Below, in pieces: positions 11,008 to 22,990 of a stretch of 64,000 bases of DNA. This DNA comes from Myxocyprinus asiaticus (Eukaryota > Chordata > Actinopteri > Cypriniformes > Catostomidae), in contig NC_059373.1 of the NCBI RefSeq assembly GCF_019703515.2, forward strand, positions 11,319,281 through 11,383,280, in the 5' to 3' direction. The position numbers and the translations under genes are program-made. The first letter of the stretch is position 1. Each line of letters starts with the position of its first letter. Below the pieces are notes generated by a model. It did no database searches, was not told the origin of the DNA, and saw only the letters and a program-made list of their open reading frames with translations.

Positions 11008-13740
11008 GAGCTCAAACTTTAGCGCGTGGCTGTGAATGCATTTCAGCGTCCATGCTCAAAATCCACAAACCGCAATTTGTATGTACTGCACGCAAAAAAA
11101 TATAGCAACTGCAAGGCGATCAGATAAAATGCTAGAAATTTTTATTTTTGCCCTAAAAGACTGTGAATATCTACATGCTTGTCTTCTAGAGGACAAGTTT
11201 TAAGAGTGGTGAGCTGAAAATGACTGTATTCAACATGTTTCTGAGATTCAGAGAAACACCACAGTGGGATGAGCTCCTCTTATAGTCTATTCAGATAAGA
11301 TATGGGTTTTTCAGAGGTCTACATTTAAAACCATTAATAAAAAATTAAATAAAATCGTTAATTAAAAATAATGTATAAGTGTTTCTTTGAATTACAAAGC
11401 AGGAATTTATAAATACATATTCTTTGGTGTGGTGGAGTTTTAGAAATTGTTATCATTTATCTTAACATGTATTAGAATAGTAATAATAAAATATGTAATT
11501 ATTAGATCAAAATGTGAAATGGATATGGGTTTAATTAAAAGGTGATTGATTGTTGCAAGAAATGTGTCGACTGATAAAATAACAAACTACATTTCTGAGT
11601 TTAACAGCATTTTGGTGCTGATACGTCATATGTGAATGGCCGCAAAACAGAAAAAAAGACATAAACCATTGCATGTGTGAATAGCAGATGCGGTACATTT
11701 ACCAGTAAAGGAAATCCAACAATTTTACTGCAATTTACGAGCATGTGTGAAAGGACTATTTAGTGCCAGAGAGCCATACGACAAAACAAAATTAGAATGC
11801 TCCTGTTAAAATCATCAAAGATTATCAGACAAATGAACAGCCCTGCTGAAAAACAACAACAACAACAACAACAACAAAAAAATCAGTTAAAACCAGCTAA
11901 AGCAAAACATCAGGTCAGGAGGCCTGCTAAGACCAGCAAACCAACATAGGCTTGTTTTATCTGTGTTGTTTTCATTGACAATACTGCATACATGATTTGC
12001 AATGATAAATAAACTGGAGGTCATTCATTTTCAGTGAGAACTGGCAGTTTCCGGTGATTTGAATGATCATGGTTGTGTAGTAAATGTCATTGGTTAGAGT
12101 TGGTGTGGTGGGAGTGCAGAGAGGGAGAAATGGTAAAAGAGATTCTGATGTTCTGAAATGTTCTGAAAAACTTTTTGTGCTCTTACAACTGCATTATTTG
12201 TGCCTGACTCCATTCTTCAAACCCCATTGAAAACTGGAGCCCTTCAACTTACCCCTACCCTTATACTGTAGACAGTATATCACACTATACAAACTTCTAG
12301 ATCACAGAGGTGGAATTCAGTATCTGATTCACTGGGCATGTTAAGGTTATGCCATCACAGTAATAATCATATCCAACTGCATGTTACAAACTGTGGCTTT
12401 CTCAACATGCCTGATAGCTGTTATAAAGACTATAGTGAGTACAATTTCTGGTTGTAAGGAATATATTTAGAGCCACTGTTTAATGCATATAATTTTCAGT
12501 ATATTCTAAGGCCCATATGATGTATTGTGTAGATTTATTTTTCCATGGATTTTATTTACTTGGAAATAAAGAGCTGGAGCTAAGAGTGAGCTGGAGCTAG
12601 GTATACCTACCACATCCATTTTCCATTGTGTCATGTCACAAATGATGTATGGGCTTTGAGTGGACAGGAAGTGAGATGATGTCAGGGTCATCACTATGGG
12701 AACCTGGATGTTTCACAGTGCTGAGAGTGGCAGACTAGCTCAGTACAATCACTCTTGTTTTTACTGTATGCTGTTCGGAAGACTAATGCTGAGATTGTAT
12801 AGTTTTACATTTCTTTAACATTTGTCAATGTCATCATATTGAGTAACTGATACTTATGAGAAACATTCTTGCCCTCTTTTATTCTGACTAAAGTCTTTGA
12901 ACTGCAGTCCATTTTTTTACTTAAAGTCTTTCCAATTTTTTCTTTTTTTCCATAAACATTTTTGATTTATTAGGTTTTTAAGAGATTGAACTACAGAGAG
13001 TTTGGTGTAAAGGATTGCAAATCCTTTAAAATTTTTAAAACAGTTTTTTTGTTAAACAAATTGTCTAAAATATTTCCATGTATTCCTTTGAAGACTTTCT
13101 TGATGTTGTTTTGCAGGATGTATATCATTGATTATCTTTCTGCAATATACTGTAACTGTTTCTTCTCATATGTCTTGCTTCAATTTAGTTTGTAATAGAT
13201 ATTTACACTTTAAATGCCACTGGATATCTATTTCTGAGAAGTCTAGACATCAAATGATCTACTTGCATGGTATTTGGGCAGCCATGTTGTTGTCATGGTT
13301 ACATAATCACCATAATGAACTCTAATTATGGTAATTTTGTCAGATTTTACTCAGTGGTGTTGTATAATCTGAAAGTGAATTTTCCTCAACTTTGGATACT
13401 TTGGATACTTTGGATGTATGCGGTCTTTGAGGTCATTTGAAGCTTAAGTATGATAGGGCCATTACTTTCATTACTAACAGATTCAGATTTTAATACCACT
13501 TTGAATTACCCAGCAGGAGACACAATGTGTGGAGAAAACGTAAAAGCAGAGGTAATTAGAGGCAGAAACAGAAGCTATAACACTTGCAAGGTACGAAAAT
13601 GGTTGTGACCTATCACAGAAGCAGTAAGCAAAGTGACAGAATCTAAATGTCATTCAGGAATATTCAAGCTAAAACAGTGAGTTTAAATGATACTGTAGCA
13701 GAAGTGTAAATGAAATGTAGCTTGTTCAGACTCAGAATTT
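11008..13740. other. intergenic, nothing recognised apart from simple repeats
   Basis: Contains (AAC)n at 11852-11880, followed by an 'accagctaaagc...ctgctaagaccagc' stretch at 11889-11945 that belongs to the ACCAGC-rich repeat also seen at 53740-53845 and 56120-56250. Remaining sequence is A/T-rich with no supported gene. Confidence 0.5.
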
Positions 13741-14032
13741 GATGTTTAAAGGGTGAATTGCATTTTTTTTTTCTCCTGTCCCACCTTTATATGCAGTCAG
13801 CTACAGTATATAAGGAAGCCATTTGTATGTTGGTTCCCCCAGAATATATAAACTCTTCTCTGTGGACATCAAAACAAATGCTTCCTGACCAACGCAGCAA
13901 CATTGGCTCCAATATCACGAGTTTTGGGGCGAGACTATCTGATTTTTTTGACTAATGGGTTTGGGAAACCTTTTTAAACTTCATTATTTTGTGCAATTCT
14001 GTTTGGCACAAAAAATTGCACACGTAGCCCAT
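13741..14032. mobile_element. MITE family 5, old copy
   Basis: Begins TTTAAAGGGTGAATTGCATT; carries the diagnostic internal 'ggggcgagactatctg' and 'aattctgtttggcacaaa' segments and ends at a 'ttgcacacgt' terminus. The same order is seen at 52843-53129 and 55115-55895. It abuts the family 1 copy at 14033. Confidence 0.55.
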
Positions 14033-14702
14033 AAAATGATAGTTCACCCAAAAATGAAAATTCTCTCATTACTCACTCTCATGCCATCCCAGATGTGTAT
14101 GACTTTATTTCATCTGCTGAACACAAACAAAGATTTTTAGAAGAATATTTCAGCTCTGTAGGTCCTCACAATGCAATTGAATGGGTTCCAAAATTCTGAA
14201 GCTCCAAAATCCACATAAGGGCAACATAAGGGCAACATAAGAACAACTCTGGTGGTTAAATCCATGTCTTCTGAAGCGATATGATAGGTGTGGGTGAGAA
14301 ACAGATCAATATTTAAGTCCTTTTTCCTTCACTTTCACTTCTCCTTCTTCTGTTTTTGGTGATTCACATTCTTCATGTAAATCGCCCCCTACTAGGCAGG
14401 GAGTAGAATTTATGATAAAAAAAAATGACTTCAATATTTATTTGTTTCTCACCCACATCTATCATATTGCTTTAGAAGTTATGGATTTAACCACTGGAGT
14501 CATATGGATTACTTTTATGCTCCCTTTATGTGGATTTTGGAGCTTAAAAATTTTGCATTGTATGGACCTACAGGGCTGAAATATTCTTATAAAAATTTTC
14601 ATTTGAGTTCTGTGGAAGAAAGAAAGTCATACACATATGGGATACCAGGAGCATGAGTAAATCATGAGAGAATTTTCATTTTTGGGTGAACCATCCCTTT
14701 AA
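14033..14702. mobile_element. MITE family 1 copy
   Basis: Left arm GATAGTTCACCCAAAAATGA; right arm TTTTGGGTGAACCATCCCTT ending in TTTAA at 14702. Internal arms are long and self-complementary (e.g. 'cacaaacaaagatttttagaagaat' near 14122 against its complement near 14582), so the element could fold into a long hairpin. Confidence 0.85.
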
Positions 14703-16596
14703 TGCTAATGGTTTATGCCCTCTTTGCAACAAGAACATCGAAGTGCTTGTATAGACTTTTTCCTCACATTGGCTTGAGTTGACCAAATGAAATATATTTT
14801 TACCATCTACCAGACCTCTGCTGTTGTGCGGTTTCCTTATTTTAATCAACCTAGTGTCTTTGAGTACTTAGTACCTTTTGAACTATATCTAGGGTTTTCA
14901 CTACAGTGTAATTTGACAATGTATTGACAGTGTTTCTTCTTAATTGTATGAATGGAAGACCAGTGCAGCAATGTCACAGAATGTCATTGGTCGCCCTCTC
15001 TGGTTAGAAGTACTCGCACCGATTTATTGCTTTCTTTTAAGTCAGCTTGTGTTTTGCTGAGCTTGTCAATATCAAAATCACACTTTTTAATTTCCCAAAT
15101 GTGTTCTTTGTGGTTTTTTACCCTAGCCACAATGTCGAATTGATTAGCTGACTATTCTGCATTAGATGTTGGTACTTAGCAGCGGAGATTTCTGAAAATT
15201 AACATAATGTGACAGTTGAAATGTGCTATGCAGAGAAGAATTGCATTTTAAATAGTCCACTTAGTGCAGTAGGACATTATTCAGTATTGTTTTAAAATGC
15301 ATGAGACAACCTCCATCATAACACAATGTATAATAATTACTAAAGTATTGAATTCTACTTTGAGTCTTTCATAAGCCGGCACATTTATTTTATTTTGAAA
15401 GAGTCTTTAAAATAAAACTTTTAGATGTACTGTATTTTTGCTTCTTGATAAATTCTGAATATTATAACACAAATGCAATATAGCAAGAAACATAAATTCA
15501 CATACAATAGTTTTGATTTAGCATATATGTGAACTCAAGTTGGCTATATTAATACAATCACAAGCATTTACCACTCTTAGACAATTACAGCATAATTACA
15601 AACAGGTTCAATTATGTACATTTGTCTCTTTTTTTTTTTTTTAGGGAGAGAGGCTTTAAAATTATATATGGCATGAAAAAACATTTCAAAACACTCCATT
15701 AAAACAATATCAGTGTGCAGAGTTTAGATTTTAACCCATTTGTGTGACTGTAACATCATTTATGAAATTTTGAAGAGTCCATTCATTTGTCTCAGAAAAC
15801 TTTATCACTGCAAATGAAAACTTTTGCAACTAATTTATTTTACATCTGTAAATCTAAATATCCTCAAAATATTTATTGACACTGGATAGCAAACCTGACA
15901 AGCCATCAATTCACAACAAATAACTTTTTTCACAATATCGACCACACAAAGGTATTATATTTAAAAACACAAAGAACAACATATTAATTTAAATAATAAC
16001 TTAATACACAATTACAGCTAATTTAACTGTGAAGATAAAGAATACAAGCAAATACATTAGCGACACTGAGAAACCATATTCAAACCCATTTTGTAAGATT
16101 TAGACACACTGTCTGCCCATAAATGATACATGATTAAAAGAGGGAAAAATCCATAGGCCTTAATCAGATTTGTGTGACATGATTTTCTTTACATAACTTT
16201 TTTTAAAGATTTACTTTATCAATAATCTGATTAATCTGTTCTGGGAAAATATGTATTATTTTTTTAAAGGTGATGTGTGTAACGCTGCAGCTTTAAAATT
16301 GACTTAACTAATAATATATAGCATTAATATATAACTATAATTTCCTCTATTATTCATTCATTCGTTCATTCATTTATTTTAATTAGCACACTCTATTTAT
16401 TTACATTAAAAAACTCCCTCTAAAGTTACACTCTCATACAGCTTGAGTCTACTCATCATTAGTCATGACATTGCTGTACATTACCCTGATGGCCTATGAC
16501 TAACACATGCATGCCACAACAATGACCAACGAAACTGGCTATACTTTCATTTCCATTATGTTTGCTACATACAGTATATTGACTGAAAGCAACATA
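14703..16596. other. intergenic, A/T-rich, nothing recognised
   Basis: No supported gene. A 'ttaaaggtgatgtgtgtaa' string at 16264 resembles a MITE family 5 terminus, without a clear partner. Confidence 0.45.
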
Positions 16597-17815
16597 CACT
16601 GGTGGCCAAAAGTTTGGAATAATGTACAGATTTTGCTGTTTCGGAAGTAAGCTGGTACTTTAAATCACCAAAGTGGCATTCATCTGATCACAGAGTATAG
16701 TCAGGACATTACTGATGTAAAAAACAGCACCATCACTATTTGAAAAAAGTCATTTTTGATCAAATCTAGACAGGCCCCATTTCCAGCAGCCATCACTCCA
16801 ACACCTTATCTTTGAGTAATCATGCTAAATTGCTAATTTGGTACTAGAAAATCACTTGCCCTTTTATCAAACACAGGTGAAAACTATTTGGTTTGTTAAA
16901 TGAAGCTTAACATTGTCTTTGTGTTTGTTTTTGAGTTGCCACAGTATGCAATAGACTGGCATGTCTTAAGGCCAATATTAGGTCAAACATGGCAAAAAAG
17001 AAACAGCTTTCTGTTGAAACTCATCAGTCAATCATTGTTTTTAGGAATGAAGGCTATACAATGCTTGAAACTGTCAAAAAACCTGAAGATTTCATGCAAA
17101 GGTGTACACTACAGTCTTCAAAGACAAAGGACAACTGGCTCTAACAAGGACAGAAAGAGATGTGGAAGGCCCAGATGTACAACTAAACAAGAGGATAAGT
17201 ACATCAGAGTCTCTAGTTTGAGAAATAGACGCCTCACATGTCCTCAGCTGACAGCTTCATTGAATTCTACCCGCTCAACACCAGTTTCATGTACAACAGT
17301 AAAGAGAAGACTCAGGGGTGCAGGCCTTACGGGAAGAAATAAGCCACTTTTGAAACAGAAAAACAAAAAGAAAAGGTTAGAGTGGGCAAAGAAACACAGA
17401 CATTGGACAACAGATAATTGGAAAAGAGTGTTATGGATCTTAACCCCATTGAGCTTTTGTGGGATCAGCTAGACTGTAAGTGCGTGAGAAGTACCTGACC
17501 TGACACATCTATGGCAAGTGCTACAGGAAGCGTGGGGTGAAATGTCACCTGAGTATCTGGACAAACTGACAGCTAGAATGCCAAGGATCTGCAAAGCTGT
17601 CATTGCTGCACATGGAGGATTTTTTGATGAGAATTCTTTGAAGTAGTTTAAGAAGTTCTGGGAAAAAAAATCAAATTGTAATAGTAATTTTTCACGTTAT
17701 TAATGTCCTGACTATACATTGTGATCAGCTGAATGCCACTTTGGTGAATAAAAGTACCAATTTCTTTCCATAAGAGCAAAATCTGTACATTATTCCAAAC
17801 TTTTGGCTGCCAGTG
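16597..17815 (+). mobile_element. Tc1-like transposon A, internally deleted
   Basis: Flanked by TA at 16595-16596 and 17816-17817, the Tc1/mariner target duplication. Termini CACTGGTGGCCAAAAGTTTG and CAAACTTTTGGCTGCCAGTG are inverted repeats. The similarity continues imperfectly for about 130 bp inwards (gatcacagagtatagtcaggac left, its complement near 17705 right). It encodes one broken transposase frame. Confidence 0.92.
16989..17646 (+). pseudogene. Tc1-type transposase remnant (element A)
   Basis: The likely ATG at 16989 opens MAKKKQLSVETHQSIIVF. A frame change near 17110 leads to the second helix-turn-helix/AT-hook region with GRPRCTTKQED, then a LEWAKKHRHWTTDNWKRVLW stretch. Immediately after that the sequence jumps to LNPIELLWDQLD, the block around the third catalytic acidic residue. 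The expected SDE-containing segment and the second Asp block (about 100 codons) are missing, so this copy lacks two of three DDE residues and cannot be active. The last recognisable codons end at a TAG at 17644-17646. The family is a fish Tc1; subfamily was not assigned. Confidence 0.85.
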
Positions 17816-17817
17816 TA

Positions 17818-18118
17818 TATTGTATAAATAGATTTTAATGTTCAGTGGGCCCCAACAGAACAGTAAACTATGAAAAGTTAATTCATATTAAACATTCTTG
17901 CAACATCCGCAACTGCAGCGTAAAGCAGTTTCAGCAGTTTTTCTCCCATGGTCTGCATGGGAAGAAGGCCATTCATTAATTACAATGGTAACCCCTAAAG
18001 ATAATTTGAGATCAATATTTACTTTACAGTACATATATACTGTGCTTTAAATTCAGAATCATGACTCTTGCAAAGAATGCAGCCTTGCAAATTCTGTAAC
18101 GCTGATTGAATTTCAACC
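17818..18118. other. spacer between two Tc1 elements
   Basis: About 300 bp of A/T-rich non-coding DNA; nothing recognised. Confidence 0.6.
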
Positions 18119-18120
18119 TA

Positions 18121-19363
18121 CACTATATTGCCAAAAGTATTCGCTCACCCAACCAAATAATTGAATTCAGGTGTTCCAATCACTTCCATGGCCAAAGGTG
18201 TATAAAATGAAGCACCTAGGCATGCAGACTGCTTCTACAAACATTTGTGAAAGAATGGGCCGCTCTCAGGAGCTCAGTGAATTCCAGCGTGGTACTGTGA
18301 TAGGATGCCACCTGTGCAACAAGTCCAGTCGTGAAATTTCCTCACTACTAAATATTCCACAGTCAACTGTCAGTGGTATTATAACAAAGTGGAAGCGATT
18401 GGGAATGACAGCAACTCAGCCACGAAGTGGTAGGCCACATAAAATGACAGAGCGGGGTCAGCGGATGCTGAGGCGCATAGTGCGCAGAGGTCGCCAACTT
18501 TCTGCAAAGTCAATCGCTACAGATCTCCAAAGTTCATGTGGCCTTCAGATTAGCTCAAGAACAGTGCGTAGAGAGCTTCATGGAATGGGTTTCCATGGCC
18601 GAGCAGCTGCATCCAAGCCATACATCACCAAGTGCAATGCAAAGCGTCGGATGCAGTGGTGTAAAGCACGCCGCCACTGGACTCTAGAGCACTGGAGATG
18701 CGTTCTCTGGAGTGACGAATCACGCTTCTCCATCTGGCAATCTGATGGACGAGTCTGGGTTTGGTGGTTGCCAGGAGAACGGTACTTGTCTGACCGCATT
18801 GTGCCAACTGTGAAGTTTGGTGGAGGGGGGATTATGGTGTGGGGTTGTTTTTCAGGAGCTGGGCTTGGCCCCTTAGTTCCAGTGAAAGGAACTCTGAATG
18901 CTTCAGCATACCAAGAGATTTTGGACAATTCCATGCTCCCAACTTTGTGGGAACAGTTTGGGGATGGCCCCTTCCTGTTCCAACATGACTGCACAGCAGT
19001 GCACAAAGCAAGGTCCATAAAGACATGGATGAGCGAGTTTGGTGTGGAAGAACTTGACTGCACAGAGTCCTGACCTCAACCCGATAGAGCACCTTTGGGA
19101 TGAATTAGAGTGAAGACTGCGAGCCAGGCCTTCTCGTCCAACATCAGTGTCTGACCTCACAAATGCGCTTCTGGAAGAATGGTCAAAAATTCCCACAAAC
19201 ACACTCCTAAACCTTGTGGAAAGCCTTCCCAGTAGAGTTGAAGCTGTTATAGCTGCAAAGGGTGGGCCGACGTCATATTAAACCCTATGGATTAAGAATG
19301 GGATGTCACTTAAGTTCATATGCGTCTAAAGGCAGATGAGCGAATACTTTTGGCAATATAGTG
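18121..19363 (+). mobile_element. Tc1-like transposon B, near full length but defective
   Basis: TA at 18119-18120 and 19364-19365 flanks termini CACTATATTGCCAAAAGTAT and ATACTTTTGGCAATATAGTG, perfect 20-bp inverted repeats. The total of 1243 bp is typical for a Tc1 element. Its right end lies 124 bp from the trhr stop codon, so it sits in or next to the trhr 3' UTR. Confidence 0.95.
18255..19281 (+). pseudogene. Tc1-type transposase, nearly complete, broken near the C-terminus (element B)
   Basis: The ATG at 18255 gives [20 protein letters not shown], the usual start of this fish Tc1 group; an upstream in-frame ATG at 18171 is less likely. Paired helix-turn-helix domains occupy about residues 1-110, with [12 protein letters not shown] between them. 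The DDE domain follows: first Asp in LWSDESRF, second Asp in [10 protein letters not shown]. Around 19060 a one-base frame change follows EELD, moving the third-residue block (LNPIEHLWDELE) into another frame. A TGA at about 19111-19113 then interrupts it. The recognisable C-terminus (AAKGGPTSY) ends at TAA 19279-19281. Two inactivating lesions in an otherwise well-preserved gene suggest a fairly late death. Confidence 0.9.
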
Positions 19364-19487
19364 TATCTGTTTCTAATGAACTGACTGAAAGTTGATGAGA
19401 AAGTAAAATGAATTCGACTGTGTTGGCATGACTTTTTGTGCACAATTATAAAGAGAAACTTGTATTTTTTTAGCTGTTGAAAGAATA
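19364..19487 (-). other. trhr 3' UTR, proximal part
   Basis: 124 bp from the trhr stop to the Tc1 element B. No minus-strand AATAAA is present (no TTTATT on +), so the mRNA must either run on through the Tc1 elements or use a variant signal. Confidence 0.5.
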
Positions 19488-20042
19488 TCAGGCCTGACTA
19501 AAGGTCTCTTTTCTAAAGTCACAGTTCTGTGGATACAGAAGCTTCTTATCAGGAAACAGCTCTTCCGATGGTGTCAAGTCATCCATCTCGGTTGAAAAAT
19601 GCCCCGTGCTCTCCATCGTTGAAGTTTCCTTAGCAACGCTGTAGGTTAATGCCACGCTATAGGCTGCCTTCTGTGCCCGAGCATTGTGTCCGCAGCGGCA
19701 GAGCCTCCTGAAGGCAGTGCGGAACTTTTGTGACATGGCGTTGTAGATAAGGGGGTTAATGGCGCTGTTGAGGTAGACACAGGTGCGGCAGAACAGCAGA
19801 AACCAGGTGTCCAGGTAGGCTTCTTGCAGGAAGGAGTTAACCACCACCAGTGTGCGGTATGGCATCCAAAGTAGAGTAAACAGAATAACCACCACTGCCA
19901 GCATTTTTGTAACCTTTCATGAGGAAGAACATATCAACTGTGTTAATAAAATTTGATGTCACTTCAGTGTCATACAACTATTTATTTATTTTTTCCTGAA
20001 TACTGAAAATTTCCAAGGATCTATGGTACTGAATTATTGCCA

Positions 20043-20095
<53 letters not shown>

Positions 20096-20386
20096 GTCTG
20101 TCTGTCGGTCAGTCGGTCGGTCGGTCGGTTCATCCTTCCGTCTGTCCGCCTCTGTCTGTCTGTCTGTCTCTCTCTCTCTGCCTTTCTGTCTTTCTGTCTG
20201 TCTGTCTCTTTCTGTCTGTCTGTCTTTCTGTCTATGTATCTGTCTGTCTGTCTGTCTATCTTTGTATATGTCTGTCTGTCCGTCCGTCCATCTCTACCTG
20301 TCTGTCTGTCTCTCTCTGTCTGTCTGTCTATCTGTCTATACATCTGTCTGTCTGTCTATGTATGTATCTGTCTGTCTGTCTGTCTC

Positions 20387-20419
<33 letters not shown>

Positions 20420-20434
20420 GTATATCTCCGTCTT

Positions 20435-20465
<31 letters not shown>

Positions 20466-20654
20466 GTCTGTCTGTCTGTCTGTCTGTCTGTCAGTCTGTC
20501 TATCTATGTATCTGTCTGTCTGTCTATGTATATCTCTGTCTGTCTGCCTGCCTGCCTGCATGATTGTCTGTCTGTCTGTCTATCTATGTATCTGTCTGTC
20601 TATGTATATCTCTGTCTGTCCGATTGTCTGTCTGTCTGTCTGTCTAAATATGTG

Positions 20655-20749
<95 letters not shown>

Positions 20750-21918
20750 GTCTGTCTGCCTGACTATCTGTCTATCTATGTATATCTCTGTCTGTCTGCT
20801 TGCCTGATTGTCTGTCTGTCTATGTATCTTTCTTTCTGTCTGTCTATGTATCTCTCTGTCTGTCTGTCTGCCTGATTGCCTGTCTGTCTGTCATTTAATC
20901 TGATACGAAATTAGACATAAAGATGATTTAATATTACGTTTTGTGGCATTTTGTTCTTTATTTAATGCTAAACCATTGAATCACGAACAACACAGCCTGA
21001 TTGATGTTTGTATTGCACCTGAAATGAAGTGGAGCTGTTTTGCTACGACATTTTACATTTAAGGCATATTTTATAGTTTCCAAATCTTAAAAGTTTGCCA
21101 TGGAGTTTGTCTTCAATCTGCATATTAAAAGGAGATCCACTCACCTGTCTTCTGGATGCTGCAGTTGTACTGGAACAGCGGCTGGAATTCTTCATCTTGT
21201 TCTTCTTCGCTTTGGAAAAGTTATCATGCCCATTCTTGTCCTCTTTGGGGTCCGACGGTAACGGATTGAGAAATAAAATTCGCGCAATAAGACCATACAA
21301 GACGGTGGCCAGAGAGAGAGGCAAAACGAAGAAGATGCCAAAGTCGAAAAAATATATGGGAAGGTAAAGGTTTCTGGACACTTTGTACGCGCACGTCACT
21401 ATCGTCACATCCTTGTAGACTACCTGTTGGATATCGGAAAGGTAAAACCACATTACGCAGTAAAGTGAGGTGAAAACCCAAACTCCAAGAATGATCTTCT
21501 TCGCCCGTGAGAGCGTACATAAAAACTGCGCTTTGATCGGGTGACATATGGCGATGTATCGCTCTATAGTGAACGCTGTTATGGAACACGAGGATGCGTT
21601 TATTCCAAGATATTGGAAGTATGTGATGCACAGACACCCCGGGTGCCCAAAAATCCAAGAACCGAACAAACTGTCCGTTATGCTCGGTAGACCGGCTGCG
21701 ATCAACACCATGAGGTCAGCGATGGCCAAACTCACCAGATAACCGTTGGTAGGGGTCCGCATGTGCTTTGTGGTGAGGACCACCAGGATGACCATCACGT
21801 TTCCAACTATCCCCAGAGCGCATATTAGGAAAACGATGAGGACGCTGATCACTTTATATTCAACACTGCGGTCGGTCCAAGTTTCCAAAGTCCCATTGGA
21901 CACCGTGGAGTTTTCCAT
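19488..21918 (-). CDS. trhr: thyrotropin-releasing hormone receptor; join(19488..19913, 21145..21918) on minus
   Basis: Class A GPCR for TRH, acting at the plasma membrane through Gq/phospholipase C. Exon 1 (258 codons) starts at ATG 21918 in a strong context (A at -3, G at +4). Exon 1 ends CAG|GTGAGT at 21145; exon 2 resumes after AAAG at 19913 with VTKMLAVVV. Total is 399 codons, close to the 398 of mammalian TRHR. Visible: N-glycosylation sites N3 and N8; seven hydrophobic segments; LAIAD with D68; disulfide cysteines C95 and C176; ERY at 119-121; NPLIY at 311-315. Residues corresponding to the known TRH contacts (mouse Tyr106, Asn110, Tyr282, Arg306) are kept as Y103, N107, Y277 and R301. 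The FSTEMDD and FSQA tail resembles TRHR1 rather than TRHR2, so this is trhra or trhrb; which one cannot be told. The intron position after SRRQ matches my memory of mammals. Confidence 0.95.
19914..21144 (-). other. trhr intron (between coding exons 1 and 2)
   Basis: 1231 bp, phase 0, with donor GTGAGT at 21144-21139 and acceptor AAAG ending at 19914 on the minus strand. Most of it is the tetranucleotide array at 20043-20892. Confidence 0.93.
20043..20892. repeat. long TCTA/TCTG (GATA/GACA) tetranucleotide array
   Basis: About 850 bp of alternating TCTA and TCTG blocks with occasional variants (TCTC, GTAT, TGCC). Pure TCTA blocks lie at both 20045-20093 and 20656-20708. On the trhr sense strand this reads GATA/GACA, the composition of Bkm-type satellite. 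Period 4 is not a multiple of 3, so all frames stay open and give spurious proteins rich in Cys, Leu, Ser, Val and Tyr. Confidence 0.97.
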
Positions 21919-22330
21919 TCTTAAAATATCTCCAAATATCTGGAAAGATCTGATCTAAGGATCTTAATTCTGTAAAGTTTGCATAATTATATGCAGTTTA
22001 TCCAGCCCACAGTTTGTTTCTTGAACACAACTTTCTCTTTTCCCAGTGAGTTGAATTTCAGTGGAAGTAACTAAATTACATTCATTTGCAATGCTAAATT
22101 AAAGCCCAAAACGCATAATCGATAGGATCCGATGCTGTTTCGTCTCTTAGTGGAAATATATTGAAGACAGAAGTGCTCTCTGCTGTAGTTGTGGATCAGA
22201 AGATGGATCTCCTGCGCTTTGACGGATAGCGCCCTGGTGCTGAATTTAGTCTCTCCGTGTAGCTGCGTGATCAGATGCGCAAAAGGGGCGTTTTACGCAC
22301 GGACCCAGTTCACACAGATTATGGCATTAA
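21919..22330 (-). promoter_or_regulatory. trhr 5' UTR / proximal upstream region
   Basis: Sequence directly upstream of the trhr ATG. The stretch 22190-22320 is clearly more G+C- and CpG-rich than the surroundings, as expected for an upstream exon or promoter. No TATA box or start site can be fixed. Mammalian TRHR has a non-coding first exon, so the true promoter may lie further away. Confidence 0.35.
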
Positions 22331-22990
22331 ACCTGTTCCTTACCTGTCATTTTCAGAGCACTATAAATTTCGTTTTGACGCCTGGGTTAAATTGTATGTG
22401 TGGTTTTAAGGTCTTATTTAAATGCTATGTCGTGACATACTACACAACATCTGATTTAAGAAGCTGTGCTGTCTGGAAGAATTGTGAAAACTCGATTAAA
22501 CTAATCCATCTGATGGAAATAAGACTGACTGTAATATATTCCTGTCTCATTTGGTTATTCTGCTACTTGATTTAAGACACTATATTTCTGTCATATACAG
22601 GAATGATGAATTTTGTAACCTCTTAAACGCACATATGCATGTCACTTGTTTTAAACATAAAGGGGTGTTTTCATATTTTTCTTTTATCAGTCAATTTCAA
22701 CAGTTCTTTTTATACCATCTCAAAAGTGCTAAGATACACTTTTTGCATAGTTAATGTATCCTTAACTTGATGGCGGGAAGATACTGTACATTTGAAAGTT
22801 CCTAATAGTTTTGATGATTGCTCAAAGGAAAACTGCATCTCCCTTTTCTACTGATCAAAGGCCACATAGAATTTGTTGGCTGGTTTGTTAAAAGCCAATA
22901 AAGCAGGACTCTTTGACCAAAACTCAGATTTGGGGGGATGCATCAGACCCCTCATGTTCTGTTTGGGGTCTGAAAGGCATCATGATCATG
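22331..22990. other. trhr upstream flank, nothing recognised
   Basis: A/T-rich with no gene or element. Confidence 0.5.

Noticed and set aside
7371..11760. Possible 4.4-kb element between 'gctttcacacatacagc' and 'gcatgtgtgaaagg'
   Set aside because: Pairing is limited to about a dozen bases, the flanks do not agree, and other elements lie between; chance or two unrelated ends.
18578..19202. Minus-strand open frames over Tc1 element B
   Set aside because: Shadows of the plus-strand transposase.
20023..20807. Long open frames (about 250 codons) rich in Cys, Leu, Ser and Val
   Set aside because: They are translations of the TCTA/TCTG tetranucleotide array, open in all frames, and lie in the trhr intron.
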